Source: Corella eumyota (taxonomy: Eukaryota > Chordata > Ascidiacea > Phlebobranchia > Corellidae). From it: a stretch of 64,000 nucleotides of DNA. The stretch is taken from positions 3,596,001 to 3,660,000 of the forward strand of contig OY720100.1 of assembly GCA_963082875.1 (NCBI GenBank), read 5' to 3'. The position numbers and the translations under genes are program-made. Position 1 is the stretch's first letter; every line of letters begins with the position of its first letter. The notes beneath the pieces are model-generated. The model saw only the letters and a program-made list of their open reading frames with translations. It was not told the DNA's origin and did no database searches. This document shows positions 23,601-39,200 of this stretch, piece after piece.

Positions 23601-24167
23601 TAGCTAGAGCGCTGGCCTGTGCTGATATAGCTAGAAACAATAAAAACATTTTTACTAATTAAAGTTTTAGTTTTCTTACATTTGCATATTTAGTTACAAT
23701 CTGTATTTGCATATGCAACGAATTATAATAAAGTACTTTGATGGACATCTAGTTAGCTAGGGTATTGTGTTTTTTATATGTTTAGTCAGCATAATTTGTG
23801 TGTTTTCTTGAGAAAGTTTTACCTTTTTACAACTACAAGTTTATAGTAAATTACTTAAGTCAGAAAATTTGTAACTTTACGCTGTTTAAAAATTATTATT
23901 AGGCGTAACCAACTATGTTATTAAGGCCGTGTTTTGTTTTGTTCTGCTCCTAAATTTAAAGTTTAAAACAGGTAATATTAATTACTTTAGTGATAGGAGT
24001 ATATGTTTTTAATTAATGATATCCCGTACCGATAAATATTTATAACATTTTTTTTAATTTTAAGATTTATCGTTAATTTCGTTTCAGAATTAAGTGCTTT
24101 TAAAACTTATCTAAAACATAAAAAAACTGCCGATGGATATTTAAAAAAGACGCACATAGGATTTTGA

Positions 24168-24204
24168 TGACGTCACTGGAAGATAACTAAACATTGTGAC
24201 GTAA
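24168..24204 (+). promoter_or_regulatory. CRE-like sites upstream of the P-Rex start
   Basis: A perfect palindromic TGACGTCA at 24168-24175 and a near match, TGACGTAA, at 24197-24204. They lie about 70 and 40 nt before the ATG, in the core promoter or 5' UTR. Such sites bind CREB/ATF bZIP factors; use here is inference. Confidence 0.45.
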
Positions 24205-24243
24205 CAATTTGTGTAAACGAAGAACATCAAAACAACGAAAACA

Positions 24244-27200
24244 ATGGCAGAGCCAATGGAAAAAACAATGCGAATGAGGACTTACGTTCTCAAAGAAATC
24301 CTAAAAACAGAAAGAGATTATGTAGAAACTTTAAAGTTTTTGGTCTCCGTAAGTTATTTTGTTTAACTTACAATTGCTACATTCCTTGGATCACTTGTAC
24401 TATACGGTTCTAAAAAAAACTCTCGCATTTTTAATTGTTATCGAGAACCGTCAAGTACGAGTGATCTCATTTCGTAATAGAGTGGTGAATATTTCAGCGT
24501 TTAATTTGCAAAATCAAATATTCTGTAATTTTAAATCTTTGTAATTTTTTTAACTTTTATTTGTAAGGTTTTCATGGAAAGATTGCAAAACAGGGAAGAT
24601 GATGAAAACGACAAATTAGTTCCACCAGGTTCTGTTCTTCTGCTGTTATCTAACGTGGAGGATCTTTACAAAGTAAGCGCAATATTATTGCCTAGTTTTA
24701 TCCTTTTTTAAATTACGGTAGTTATTAGATTTCTCCCCCAAGTTTGTGCGATAATTTTTGCTTTAATCTATTTTTAAATTGCTAATTTTTTGTTGGTTTT
24801 TAATTTTTTTAAAGATTTTTTTATGTTTTTATTTTGCAACTTTTTTTGGTCTCTGTACCCGTTTATATTGTTCAAAAGATTGTAATATCTTAATACAGCG
24901 ATAAGTTTTTTATGAAAAGAAACTTAAAATTACCAAAAAAATTATGGTTTTGTTTTTAAAATATTACGTATACAACGAAACTGCAAATAAGCAAGTTTTA
25001 ACGTAACAAGTTATATTTGGTTTCGGTTTCTTTAAGTTGTTTTTGTGTTGTTTAGGCTAATTTTTTCTTTTGTTATAGCTAGCTTTTTATATATTCATTA
25101 ACTTTACCTATATTTTATTTATTTGCAAATATATAATATCATATGTATTGGAGTTCAAACTATACAAATAATACTAACACTTTGGATTTGCTACAACAAA
25201 ATACTTTATTACTTTAAATAAATTTATTCTACTTGGATACTGTAATATTTTTTACATTGACAGTGGCACATTTTAATGTTTGACCTTAAAATTATTTGAA
25301 GTATTTTAATGTTTGTAAACTGAGACTAAAAACCTCTTTTTTGTTATAGTTCCACCAAGAAATGTTAGCAAGTATTGAAGAAGCACTTGCACCCGAACCT
25401 GCTTACGAAATGAAGATAGGACAAGCTTTTCTTAAACATGTAAATAACATTTTATTTATCTATCAATCATTTGTTTCTTAGTTTATTTTTGTAATTTAAA
25501 TATAACTTAATTTTGTAGAGAGAAAAGTTTGAAGTATATGCACCTTACTGTTCAAATCACGAACGGGCACAAAAGAAACTGAACGAACTAACCGAAAATC
25601 AAGAATTTCAAGGTTTTATTCTTGTAAGTTATTTTTTTATATATTACCATACAATCAATTTTATCTAAACCTATGTTATTTTTATTGGCAATTAAAAATC
25701 AGCAACCTTAAATTTAATTGTTCAGGAACAATATAGAGCAAATTAGTTTTAAACCGTAGCAAAATTGAGGTTTTAAAATATTATTGGTGTTTTTTCTCAA
25801 TGCTTTTATCGTTAAAATAGCTTACCTATTTAAAAAAGCTTGATTCAACATATTCGAATAGTAATATTACTTGATGTTAATTTTCTAATAACATAATAAT
25901 GTGGAAACCGATTAAACGTTTTCTAGTTGAGTAACTTGTTTCATTATTTTAACACCAACGTGCTAATGTTCAGAATTGGTCATATTTTGTCATTCAGTGC
26001 TGTGTTGGATACATTTCTCCTACTAGTTATATCGTGTTTAAGCTTACATATTACTTTAATATTAAACAAACAAACACAATTATGTAACATGCTTCTGGGA
26101 CTATTTTCATGTTACGACGGCACTTATTAATGTATTAGAAAAATATCATAAGATAAATGTCTTCAAACCTAATTAATAAAAATATCTTTGAAAATTTAAA
26201 TGTTGATATATAAGAAGTTAAAAAAACTTACGTTTAAAGTTGTATACACGTTACTACAACATGTAAACAACAGTGTGTTTCTGTTTCTTTAATTTATTTT
26301 ATTATTTAAAAAAATTCTATGAAATTTAAATTATTAAAAATATACCAGCGCCTGTATCGTTAAAGGAATTGACGCACCATATAGTGATTAATCATCCACT
26401 GTAATATGACGTACAGATTTCTGCTCAAAGTCTGACTACTCGATTTGCTTCCTGGTATAAGTAATACAAGATATGTTTAAGAGAAAATACCTAGTTGGGT
26501 TTGCAAAACAAAACTAAAGACATATCGTTAACACACACAGTTTTTATTTAAAAACATTTGTAAAGAAATCCAAATATGATTTCTAAAATTTAAATTTCTA
26601 TTTTTAAGAGTTATGTTTTTTTAGGGTTGTTTGTTGCTTGGAAACTACGTTAATGACGTTTCTATGGAAGGGTTTCTGCTAACACCTATTCAACGAATTT
26701 GCAAATACCCCCTGCTATTAAGAGTGAGTAATAACCAAATTTTCTATGTTCTTAAACGCAAAAAAACAATTGTTTAGGTTATAGTTCATTAGAATTAAAC
26801 CACAGCAATCAAAACAATGTAAAAAAATTCATTTATTTTTTAAGTAATATTATATCTGATATTCAATATTTATATGTTTATTTTGCAATTTTTTTTTTAT
26901 ATAAACAGTTTAAATTTATTTTGATAGGAACTGATGAAAAAAACACCCATGGAGCACCCAGATCACGCAGACGTCACCGAAGCGTTGAAGTTAATGAAAG
27001 AAGTGTGCTCGAACGTCAACGAAACAAAACGAAAGTTGGAACAACTTGAAAAATTGGAAGACCTGCAAGCCACTATTGCTAATTGGGAGGTATAAAATTA
27101 AAGAAATACATTTTAAACGGTTATAATAGTTATATAGCGAGTTCTATAGCAACTATATATGCAGCTTTCAAAATTAATTAACTATGGCATGTTTTGAACC

Positions 27201-30200
27201 ATACAATATAACACTTTGTTTGGCGCTTCGTTTTTTGTATGATGGTATTAAAATTTTAACAAATTAAAAAAAATTAAGTTCAGAAGCATTTAATTTTAAA
27301 TGTTTATGCATTTTTTGTACAGGGGGCAAATTTAACTGATATTTGCTCAAGGTTAATAAAGCAAGGAGCGTTGCTTAAAATCTCGGCGGGAAATATCCAG
27401 GAACGACAGTTCTTTTTATTTGATCATTTGCTTGTGTACGCAAAGAAAACTAATACATTACCAAGGTATGTTTATTGAAAACATGTTTTTTGTGGATTAA
27501 AAGGGTATTTACGTTAAAGTTTGTTTATCTATAACTTGCATCGAACTACAAACATTTTTTTAAACTTTTTTCATTACCCTTTTTTAATAAAAATTAAAAA
27601 CCTAATATCTCCTGTTGGTTGCATTTTTTTAATACATGATTTTTTGCAGAATAAATGATAATAACAAAACGGGGACTATACAAAGAAGCAAGAAGATCAA
27701 AAGAAAAAAATCTGTGGTGGATCAGAAGAAATGTCTTTTCAAAGGAAGAATCTCAACTGAACTGATGGAAATAGAAAACTTAGAAGATGGAGCATGTAAG
27801 AAATATCTAAATTTGTTAAACTTAGTGTATGAAGTTGTAATATTTTATTATTTTTAATGTTTTTAGCTGATTTTCACTGTGGGGGATACACCGTAACGAA
27901 CGGTTGGAAAGTCCTCAACGCCGCCAAAAATAAATGGTTTGTCCTTCTTGCTAAAGATAAAGAAGAAAAGGAATCTTGGTTGAATGAATTTATAATGGAA
28001 AGAGAAAGAAGAAAAAGTAAGAGAAAAACTTTATGTCCTTTTCTAAAAGTTTTCTTTAGGGCTAACTCATTTTAAAAGTTTCCATGTTAAATTTACATTT
28101 TATTTTAATAAAGCCATTTATCAACGAAAATCAAATTCGTTTGCTATTGATTTTCGCATATCGCTAATTAAATAAGAACCAAGTTTAATGCGATAAAATT
28201 GTAACATGTTAAATCTTATTTGATAACTTAAAAAGGTAAAGTCAACATTGATCAACGAGATACAATGGACGTAATGCACAGTAAAGGTCGAAAAATATAT
28301 TACAAAGCAACACATCAAGGTATAATCAAGGATAGAAAATCAAAACTTCGAACTTATCCGAAAACATTGCTTGGAAAGTGAGTATTGGTGATAATGCTTG
28401 GATTGTATTATAAATAAACATCTATGTATAAACTCAGGATGTTATTATTGCAATGCAAAATGTTGTTAACAAGTTCAAAAAGCTACTTGGAGTGTATTTA
28501 AGTATGCCTTATTATAGTTCGTTTAAGGCCACCATCATAAACTTTAGATTGCAAAATATTTTTCAAGGTCTTGGAATATCAAAGTAGTGCCTACTTTTTA
28601 AAATAAGTTTTTTTAAATTCAATATTTAACTTAACATAAATTTTAGTAACTTCGTTGAATGGCTGGTCGAAAATAAAGAAGCAAACAGCGTGGATGAAGC
28701 TGTTTTGTTGGGTCAGGCGTTGCTGGATTGTGGAATTATACATCATGGTATATCAGAAAAAAAATAATGATATTCAATTTCCTAAAGCAATTAAATATTA
28801 CCAATTACTATTTCAACTAAATCAAACCATGTTTTATTATGTACTGACAGTCTAAATTGTGTTTTTTTAATGTTAAAATTTGTAACAATAGATTTAATAG
28901 AAAAAAAAACAATTAACGGTATTTAATTTGTATATTTTATTTAGTTCTTGATAAACATCATTTCAAAAACGAAGCTGTACTCTTTCGATTTCGGTACGAC
29001 GATGGCACATTTAAACAAAGAGGCGAAAGCCAAGACTTGGTGGCCAAAGGGTTGCGAATTTATTGCAGAATACATTGCCTATTTCAACCTATTGTTAGGT
29101 AAACTATTTTTAGTTAGATATGACATTGGACAAAATATGTTTTTAAAAAGAAAAGAGTACTTTAAATAAAAAAAACTTTTTTAAGTGGTTAAAAATTCTA
29201 AATTTTTATGAAAAGTGTAAAGTTTTAACAATGTTTTTTTATGGAAATATTACAATTTTTCGCAGGGATAAAGATAGGCAGCTTAGAAGTTACAAACAAG
29301 TTATTGAAGCAAAGAAATGGGTGGATTGGTTGTTGGATCAGGGTGATTGCCAAAGCAGAGAAGAAGCTATAAACCTTGGTCAAAGTTTGTGCGAAAATGG
29401 AATTTTACATCATGGTAAAATAGTTTATGATAAACATTTTTGTGAAAGTTTTTTGTGCACTTTTTAGTGTTTTTACAATCCTGTGCCTCCTAATACTTTT
29501 AACGTAATATTTTTAGTATAATGTATATTGTATTGTAATGTAAGTGTTTTTGTTTTTGTAAAATATCATTTTGTAGTAATTGCACAATAAAAATGTAATT
29601 TCTACTTCCAGCTTTGGATAAGCAAGATTTCAAAGACGACTCCTCCTTATTTAAGTTCTTCCCAGATGAAGAGGCGAGTGAGCCAAGCAAACTTCGTGAT
29701 TTAGTTCGAAAGTCAACCTCCAAAACCGACTTCAAATTTCATGAAGCTTACAAAACAAAAACTTTACTTCTTGTAAGTTGTTCAATATACATGCTTGTTT
29801 TTTAATAACGTTTAAAAAAATGTAACTTAACACTAGGTTTATAAGAGTAAATAAGTCTAAAATTTGTCGAGTGATGGGCCAATTTATGGACATTTGCCAA
29901 TTTGTTTTGGTAAACTAGGTTTCTACGAGTTATATTAAGCTAATGGTATAGCTGCAAAATTTTAGGCAATCATAACAGGAAACGTTACATTTAACTAACT
30001 GTCATGTAATAACCTTTATGTAGCGAAATTAAGAGTTATTTTTATAACTTTAATCTAATGGGAATTTACAAGTCCCATAAGTGATAAAGTGTTAAAATAT
30101 AACAATAATCGTTTAAATATATTTTACTCAACAGGTTTAAAAAGTTTTTAAAATCTGAAATTTATACACATTATTTTTTTAATTAAGAAGCAACATTAGC

Positions 30201-33200
30201 CATGTCTATACTTCTTAAATTTAATAATATTTTTTTTGTTTTAAAGTTTGTAGAATGGAATATTGGTATTCTGTTAACAAATGCAATGTAAACATGTAAT
30301 ATTTTTTTTTTATTTTAGCTAAACGTTTCTGAAAGTGAACCTCTTGGATTTGAAGCGAAATTTATTAAACAACAACTGGCAGTCGTTATAACTGCTGTGA
30401 TACGAGGTTCACAAGCACAGGTAAACACTTTTCTTTATTATAAAAAAGTGTTGCCTTAAAAAAACGGTTTGTAAAAAAACTTTTAAACTAAAACTATTTT
30501 TTTTTCCAGGTTCAAGGTTTTCAGCCTGGCATGACGATATTTCAGATTAACAATGACGTCATAACCACTTGTTACTCACAAGAACATCTCGATTGTGTAT
30601 TACGTCATAATTTGGAAAAGTTTAAACTGATTTTTATAACAGTCAAATCTGACGATGAATTGTAAGTAATGCATTATGGCTAAAATGTAATATTCTCTGA
30701 AATGTAGATTAAAATAAATACCTAGAAAACTGATACAGCTTGAGTTTTTTTAATATTTATGTTTTTATCAGTCTGGTCATCATAAATTTATGTTTATTTT
30801 TACCAAATTTAAAAAAAAATTGTTCCTGAATTTTAAGAACTGTTGGAATCCCGGTAACTCGTGAAGGAATGGGTTTTCAGATCCGTGGTTCGAATCCCTG
30901 TGTGGTTCATGCTGTGGCAAGGGGAGGCATGGCAATGAATCAGGGCCTTGTAAAAGGACACGCAATTTTAAAGGTGGGCAATATTTTTATTTTGACTTCG
31001 GTAAGGTATTAAACTGGCAAACTTTGTTCTGTTAAAAGCTTAAACATTTTTAAATATTAAAACTATTAAAAATATTAAAATTGTAGTTAAGGGGATTAAA
31101 ACATAAACAGTTAATTTTAAATTTGTTTGCGTTTTTAACCTAAAGAGTTTAACAATATTTTAACAAATGTTGGTTAAGTTAATAATAATTTGTTATACAT
31201 TTCTTCACAAAGGTTAATGGAAAACCAGTTTCTCAGGACACTCATGATGCAGTGGCTGCAGCAATCCGTGATGGATGCAAACTTCCTCCTCCCGAAGTTG
31301 AAAAGAAGAGAGAGGAAGAGGAAAAAGAACGGGAAAGAAAGGCTTCAATATCATCCGACGACTCTGACAAAGTAAATTTTAACAAAAATACTTAAATTTA
31401 ACATAATTTAGTACTTTCTTTTATTTTTTTTTTAAATTGATATTTTAATACAGATGACGACTATTTATGTAACACACAGGGACAGTTTTTTTGTCTAATT
31501 TGTGATTTTAATTCAGTTTTTATTTTTGTTTTAGAGTGGTACGGGTAGCAGTAATTCCCTTAATACACCTGGTTCTGGACTTAAAAAAGTTGGAAGTTTT
31601 AAACGACAAAATTTAGCTATGATGATTGGAATTAATCATACCAGTCTGGGACAAAAAAAGGCGAAAAAGTAAGTTCACTTTGTTTTAATAAATTTTATAC
31701 ACATACATAACATAGTGAATGAAGAGATTTTACATTTCGTTATATATTATATTTACCATCTGTTTGGTTTTGACATTGTTTTTGTTTTTTTTAGGGACGT
31801 AGATGTTATCACCAATTCCATTCCTAAGCAAGACAATTTTTGTTTACAGGTATTTCAAAATTGCATTAACGAAGCATTGTGTTGTTGGTAATTTAAAACT
31901 AAACTAGTTTAAGCACCAATTATTTTTTTAACAACTTACAATTGTTATCTATAGCTCCAAGTTGGTAACCGTCACTTGGAACGTATGTGCACATTCTCCT
32001 ACGATAATTTAAATGGAATTCGCAATCATGTGATGGAAAAAATGTCGGAAAGTCCTTCGATTTTTGACCTTTCAGCTCAAGTAAATATTAACCGAAATAT
32101 GTAGTACTTCATATAGTATTTGTTTTGCCATTGTTAACGAATTATGGACTGCTTTTCTTAGCTGTTGGAAGTGCTGATAGCAGAGGATGAAAGGGTGTTG
32201 GCGGACGTCCAAGCTCTGGAACAAATAGCTCCATTTATTGCTGTTAATAAAAGTGAGGTATTTGAACGTAGAAGAAGTTTAAGATATGAAGTTATCCAAG
32301 AAAGACTTGAAAGTTATAAAAGGGTAAGTTTGTTAAAATTTACAAATAGAAGTCAAGTTTTTTAAAACGTATATAATATTTTCTTGTCAATAACCACATA
32401 TACTATAAAAATACTGTATTTTATAGCTTCCAGTACATAGTAAAATTGAACGTAATGATTATATTTGTTTAGTTTAAACGTCATCTAGCATCTTACATGT
32501 GGCCATCTTATAAGGAAGCAAGAGAAAAACCATCAGCAATGGTCGCCAAGGACTTTTGTCCAACTAATTGTCATGTAAACATTATGCAGGTACAAACATT
32601 TAAGCTACATTTATCTAATGTTTTAGTAATTGTTTTATTACTTTAATATTTGTAATTGTATTAAAAAAATAGATTCTAAATTTAAAAAATTACAAAATTT
32701 TTTTAATGGTTGTTTTTGGATAAATTTATTGCTAATCAAATCATTAAACTTGTTTTTACAAAGGTGAGCCACACTTCTGAGAAATATAACTTAAGAGGAA
32801 TGGGTCTTCTGGATTCTAAAGCTGAAACTCAATACACTGATCCAGGTAGAAGTTTTCCACTTCACAATATATATTTGTATTAACATTGTTAATTGTATAT
32901 ATATTTCTAAACTCTTTATTATTTGTCTTAATAAGTTAATAAACGTTAGTATTGTTTTTTCTGCAGCTAATATGGTTCACACAAGTCACGTGATGACATG
33001 CCTCGCTGCCCCTTCGTTTCGAACTAAGGGAAAGGAGGGGCATGGCTTAATGGCTGTGCTAAGAGGGGTTGAGGGTAATACTGAGTTTCTTGACTCTATT
33101 AGGCAACTTATGGTAGCACTTGACCACGCTTTGCTAGAGCTAAGACAAGGACAATGTCAACTTATAGGGTGAAAAGTTTGATAACGATATTTTTTAAATA

Positions 33201-36200
33201 ACTTAATTTTTTTACTTTTATTAAAAAAATTTTCACGGTTCTATTAGTTGGGTTTAACAATATTAACAATATTGATTTAGTTACTGATTTAATTCAAAAA
33301 TTTATTTTCTAATAGTTAATTTTATTTTAAAATATTTTTAGCATCCTGAACTCTGAAACCCGAACCGACGGAAAACGAAATTCGTTTCAGATTGCTCCAA
33401 TGAACTCAAGTTATCAACTCAGCGATGACCATGAATATGCAGGTGAAGAACCTGCCACTCCTGTTACACCGCCAACTGCATTTGAGGGAAAACAAAACGC
33501 GAATGAAAAGGTAGGCTTGATTTTGTATATTTTGTGACTGCAGCTACATTATGATAAAACAATAAGATGTATACGGTGTAAACTGTAGGAACATGATACC
33601 ATTGTTATGTGCAATAGCTAAAGCATGCCACTAACACAATCTATATAATACAGCTTATTGGACTATACTGTTTTGTATGTCTACATTTTATTAGTAAATT
33701 TTAGTTTTAATTTGCTACAACATTACGATAATTAAAATGCCACCCAAAGAAAAAGCAATTGACTTTGGCAGTCAAAAATTCATTCATCATAATGATTTGA
33801 GCATACCTATATATTGTTTTTTAGAATGCTGTAAACAAGAACGAAATGAGTACTGGAAAAAGTGATTCTAATGATTCACTTCTTGAGTCAGAAAACAACA
33901 ATGAAAATATTTTAACACCAAGTAAGCCTTGACTTTAATTTTTCGCCAACAATTTTACATACTTGTATCTTTACTAAATTTGTTAAAGAACATATTTCTA
34001 ACTTTTTTGATTTTTTTTTCATCTGTTAAACGATAAACTGCGTTTGTTAAAAAAAGTTGTTTTTTTATCAAGCATCACCAACAATAGAGATACATCCTAG
34101 TAATTCCACTAATGAAGACTTGAAGCAAAAGAAACCAGCATCAAGTATTAATGGAAGTAATAGAAAATCTTTATTGGATGAGGGATCTGTTACAGGGAAC
34201 GATTCAGAATGTGATTCAGGTATAAAGAAGGTTTTTTATTATTAATAAAATATAGATTTTCTGGACTTTTTTGTTTAAAAAAAATTATAAAAATTAAACT
34301 TAAGGGTTTCATTCGTAAAGATATAGATTTGTGTATTGTTATAATTACATTTTAGAACAATTATGAGGTTAATAAACATACGTCTTTAAAGAGGAATTTG
34401 TAGAAAATATGGTTTTTGGTCAAATCTCTATTTATAACTTTTTTTTTAGGAAATGACAAAAATCTTATATTACTGCAATATTAAATTAATACAAACTTCA
34501 AATAATTGTTTAATTACTTATTTTTTAATTGTAAATAACATTTAATTTTGCTTTTTTAACTTTAAGGGATTCACAGCAACAGGGGAAGTATGGTTGTCCA
34601 AAGCGAGGACCAACAAAACGAAAAACAATTATATTTCAACTTTTCCAATCCAACTGAGCAAACCAGTAAACAAGGTTTGAACAAGTTTTGTTAAAAATAA
34701 AGTGCATTAAATTATCTTTTTATTTACAATGTCCTTTAGAATAAAAAAGTAATCAAGCTAAAAAAAAGGTTTGAACTAGTTTTGTTTAAAAAAGGCAATT
34801 AGTTATATGTTTATGTTTGTCGAGTTAGTTATATGTTTGTCGCTTTTGGATGTCTTTACAATTTGATTAGTATTTTAGCAAAAAAAAACGTAACTAGTTA
34901 TCTGAATAATTGATTTAATGTTGAATTTTGAACAGAGCACCCTCCTGTTGATGGCAGATTATCAACAATTTCTAACTCTAGTGATCACCTAGCAACGCCG
35001 AACGACGATAAACGATTAAAAGGTTCAACTTCACTACCTTCTTTAGTGTAAGTTTATAATCTAAGTTAATATTTTATGTTGTTGTATATAGCATTAAAAA
35101 GTACTTTCTTAATGCAATATATTATTTATTGTCCTATATTTAACATATTTATAACATAAATAATTATAATTTAACAACTTTCTTTATTAGTTCACCATCA
35201 CCGACTGGTAATCCTCTTTCACCGAATTCAGTAAATATGAGAGCGAAAGGTGGCAGACCCCATTCTCGAGTTACCTTTTCAGGTAAAAAAATAAACTACA
35301 GCTAAGAAAAAAATAAAATAAAATTAAAATAAAGATTTTCTCTTTATTTTATTATTTTAAAAATGTTGTTAAAGCTATTTGAATTATAAAATATTATAAA
35401 AAGACTTTAGTTAACAATAATTAAACATAAATGTATGTCCAGGTCGGGACCGTATATCACTGATAAGTGCCACGGAAAGTACATGCTCCTCTGACGGAGT
35501 TGAAAGTTTAAATTTTATCGATCTTGTCCTTTCTACCGACGCTCTTGATAAACTACAAGGCACTATGGAACATTTTTTAAGCAAGGTCAGATTTGATAAG
35601 GTTTTACCTATGTTTAAGAAGTCGAAAGACCCATGATTAAAAATGCTTGTTTTTTAATTTAGATTCATAGTTTAAATGAACTAGTTCGGTCGGAGGTCGT
35701 TCAAAAGGTTTTTGACAATACGCAAGAGACTACGCCAAAGCGACAATATTCCAAAACTATTGAAGCACTTACTGCAAGGTAATTTTTAAGGAATACCTTA
35801 TTTAAGCTGTCAGCGAAAGTAACAACTTTTCAAAATTTTAAATAAAACAAAAAAATTTAAAATTGATGATATTCATAAAATTTTCACGATTCTATTTTTA
35901 GTACGAGTGATGACGCAATCAAAATGGCTCTTTCGGTCTGTGAAGGTACCGAACAATTTGCGGACGTCATCAACACTTTAATTGAAGCGGTTGACCGGCA
36001 TGTGAACGAAGTTCGAACTCAACTTGTTTTATCAGTTCTACTTAGTGAAGGTACAATATATCACAAAATATATATTTTAAAAGCAAATATTCATTTTTTA
36101 TATGTAAATATATATTGTTTTACTGCTAGTTATAATAAAAAGGGCACCTTACTACTTTTTACAATGATTCACAAGGAGAACCAAATTTTTAAAAGATCTT

Positions 36201-39200
36201 GTGAATCAATTTTGTTAACCTGAATTGAACTATTACTTGTACGTTTATATTCTTATCATTAAGATATTCGTCTATATTTTTAGATCCTAAATTGGTATCT
36301 AGAAGAGACAAAGTTTTTAGCCAATCTCTTGTAACTGCCATTTCAGCATTCTCTACTCAACTGCGATGTGCAATTGGCGAAACATTTAATAACATGAAGG
36401 TCTGATTAATTTATTTTTTTATTTTTTAAATGAAAAAAATTTGTTGCTAGCATAATTTAAAAAAAAATAATAAGTAGTGTTAATAAATATTTATTTTCAG
36501 GCTTACGGAGTCCGATCTGAAGAAGCAAGTAAGAAGTGGTTGGAACAATGTATGTCAATCGGTGTAGCCATCATGTTTATTACTATGCTTAACCCTAATC
36601 TAGTAAGTGAAACAAATTTGTTAATGAAAAAAACAAACTTAAAAAAATATATATATTTACCTGTCATTTTGTGACAAAGCTAATAGTTGTTATCAAGTTT
36701 GGTATAAAAAAATTTGGTATAAAAAAAGTATTATAGCAGTCCGGTAGTGTGGCGAACCGGTCATGGCGTCGGACTACGAGCCGAAAGGATTAGGGTTCGA
36801 GCCGCACCAACGTCACACTGTTCGCCCTTGAGCCCGGCGTTTACGGATAGCTCGATCACGTCATAACAGCACACCCTTCCCCAAAAAAATTTAAAACCTA
36901 TCACCTAAAATTGATATAGAAAAAAAAACTTGTTATCATAGAGAAACAATGATTTTAAAGTTCAAACGGTTGCCAATTTAGGATTTTACTTTTAAACAAA
37001 TACACCAAAATACATTTTTGATGTTTTGACTTTAAATTTGTTATTTATTTGATATTTATAGCCTGAAGAATGTGCAATGTTAGAAGATAGTTGTATTGGA
37101 GTCCATGATCTTGAAAGAGTTTCGTTTCATTTTCGTGCAATCACCGGAGATGTGGAACCTAATGGTTAGTTTACATTCAATTTAACTTTGCTTTGGTTTT
37201 TTGTTTTTATTAATAATTTTATGATCAATAAGTGATTTTTGCATGTAAGAATAACTATAAGTTTTTTTTTAGTGCATTAGTAACATATTATTAAAAAAAG
37301 TTTAATTTTTTAACAATTTAATAAACAAACCAACATTTTAATAAAAAAAATAGTTCTAAAAATCCCTTTTTTGTTTATTTATTTTTGATTATGCGTATAT
37401 ACAATCATTCGAAGGTGATTTTTAACCTATTTTTTACATGTTTTCTTTTTCATCAAATCTCAAATCGCTATGCTTTTGTTTTATTTTTGCACTAAAGAAT
37501 GCCCATGCAACGTTAACAACAATTTCAGTCGAACAAGCCCTGTACATATTGACGGTAAGTGGGTGATCATTTAATCACTTGTTTATCTTCAACCTTTATT
37601 TTAAACAACAATTTTCAATCATTTTATTTGCTTTTATTTTAACTATAATAGGTTTTAATTACTAAATGCATTATTAGCTATATTTAGTTTTGATTACTAA
37701 TTGCTTTAGTATATTTGGTTAGATTGTTAATATACCATTACATATTTATAAAATAAGTTGTGCCATTTTTTGTACTATTGTAACCATTTTAGAGTTTTTA
37801 TTATAAATCCTAAGTAACAATAACACACACTTATATTTAAAAAAAATTAATACTTTTCTAATAGACTCGCGCAACTACGTTATAAAATAGAGTAACGAAA
37901 AAAAATGTTAATCAAATATTTATATTTATCAAGTAAATGGAATCGGGTATTCGATGGAAGGAAACAGATGTGCATTAAAAGTTTATTTTCATCTTGACAA
38001 ACACGTTTTCATTAAACTTCCACCTAGGCTGCAGGCAGGTGGAGGAGTCAAATTAATGCCAGTTATATTTAATCACGGTAAGAAATTTAGTTTATATTTA
38101 ATATTTTTAACTGCACAACGTAATCAAGCTCTTACATTATATTTTCAAGTTAATTAATGTATTTCAGGAACAATATATTGCTTTTAATTTAATTTGATTT
38201 TTTGTAATAGTTTGTTGAAGATATTTTTATAAATGGTATTTTATACACTTCTTTTAGGCTTGGAAGATCTTGGAGCTTTGTTATATGAACAAGACGTGAG
38301 TATGCAAGACTTTAGCAATTCAATTAATGAAAAAGCTTTGGCAAAGACTTACGATTATTACAAGCGGTTTCGGGGTTTCCATTTGGATCGCTCAAAGCTT
38401 CCAAGAGATACCGAAGCAAGGGCTATTCTTGTGGACAGGGTATGTATTTTAAACTATTATATTTTAAAATCATTTGTTTTATTATTGGTAGTTTTCTTGT
38501 TAAGTTAGTGGCAGAAATACTTCAACGTAAGCTTTATATATATACTTTACTTAAAGAAAATCTAAAACCAGCAATATCGTTGCGTATATTTAGCTATCCC
38601 GCCCACTAAATGCTTTGGATGAGATAATGACTTTACTTGAAGCTAACGTTAAACCAAGACACGGGAAACCTAGTCTAGCCCCCTCTGGTTGTGGAGTGCT
38701 GACCCTAGCTGCTGAATTCTGTCGCCGTTTAGGGGGGTGCCACATAATCGCATGCAACAACGGTGTACAAAGGTAAAATCTAGATTTTATTTTATTGCAT
38801 AATCAAATAAATAAGGGTGTTAAAATTTATTTCAAAAAAGGATATGTTTTCGGTGAAACGATGAGACTACACAATGAAATAAAGTTGTAATATTTACAGT
38901 TTTGCATAATATTTTTCGGATACATATAACAAATAAACAAAAATATTTACATTTATTTAAAACAATTTCGGAAAAAGACAACTTTATTGTAGTTTGTAAT
39001 TTTCCTCGTTTAAAGTTTAACGAAAATTTTACAAAAACCAATTTAAAAATAACACTGTTTTTTACATAAAACATTTTTAAATTTCTAATTTAAGCTTCTG
39101 AAACTTTTAATGTTTTCAATCTTTTTCAGATCCACCACTGCATGCGCTTTAGAAGAGTCATTGATTTTGTCCAGGTCTCATGGTTTGCCTCCAAAATATT

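Larger units (their letters stand above)
20093..24243. other. Spacer between the choline transporter and P-Rex genes
   Basis: About 4.1 kb without a recognised gene. AATAAA at 20335-20340 is the likely poly(A) signal of the transporter gene. A half-foldback lies at 20573-20640. A CT/GA-rich stretch at 23478-23570, with runs of CTCTCTCT and self-complementary GAGAG, is the most notable low-complexity feature and may be promoter-proximal. The open frame over 23217-23558 spans it but resembles no protein. Confidence 0.45.

Noticed and set aside
30880-30925. A perfect tRNA box B (GGTTCGAATCCC) followed by TTCATGCTGTGG, like the SINE head
   Set aside because: It lies inside the second PDZ exon of P-Rex and encodes [14 protein letters not shown], which aligns with FQIRG-AP-YVYAV of vertebrate P-Rex; there is no box A. 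The match is chance.
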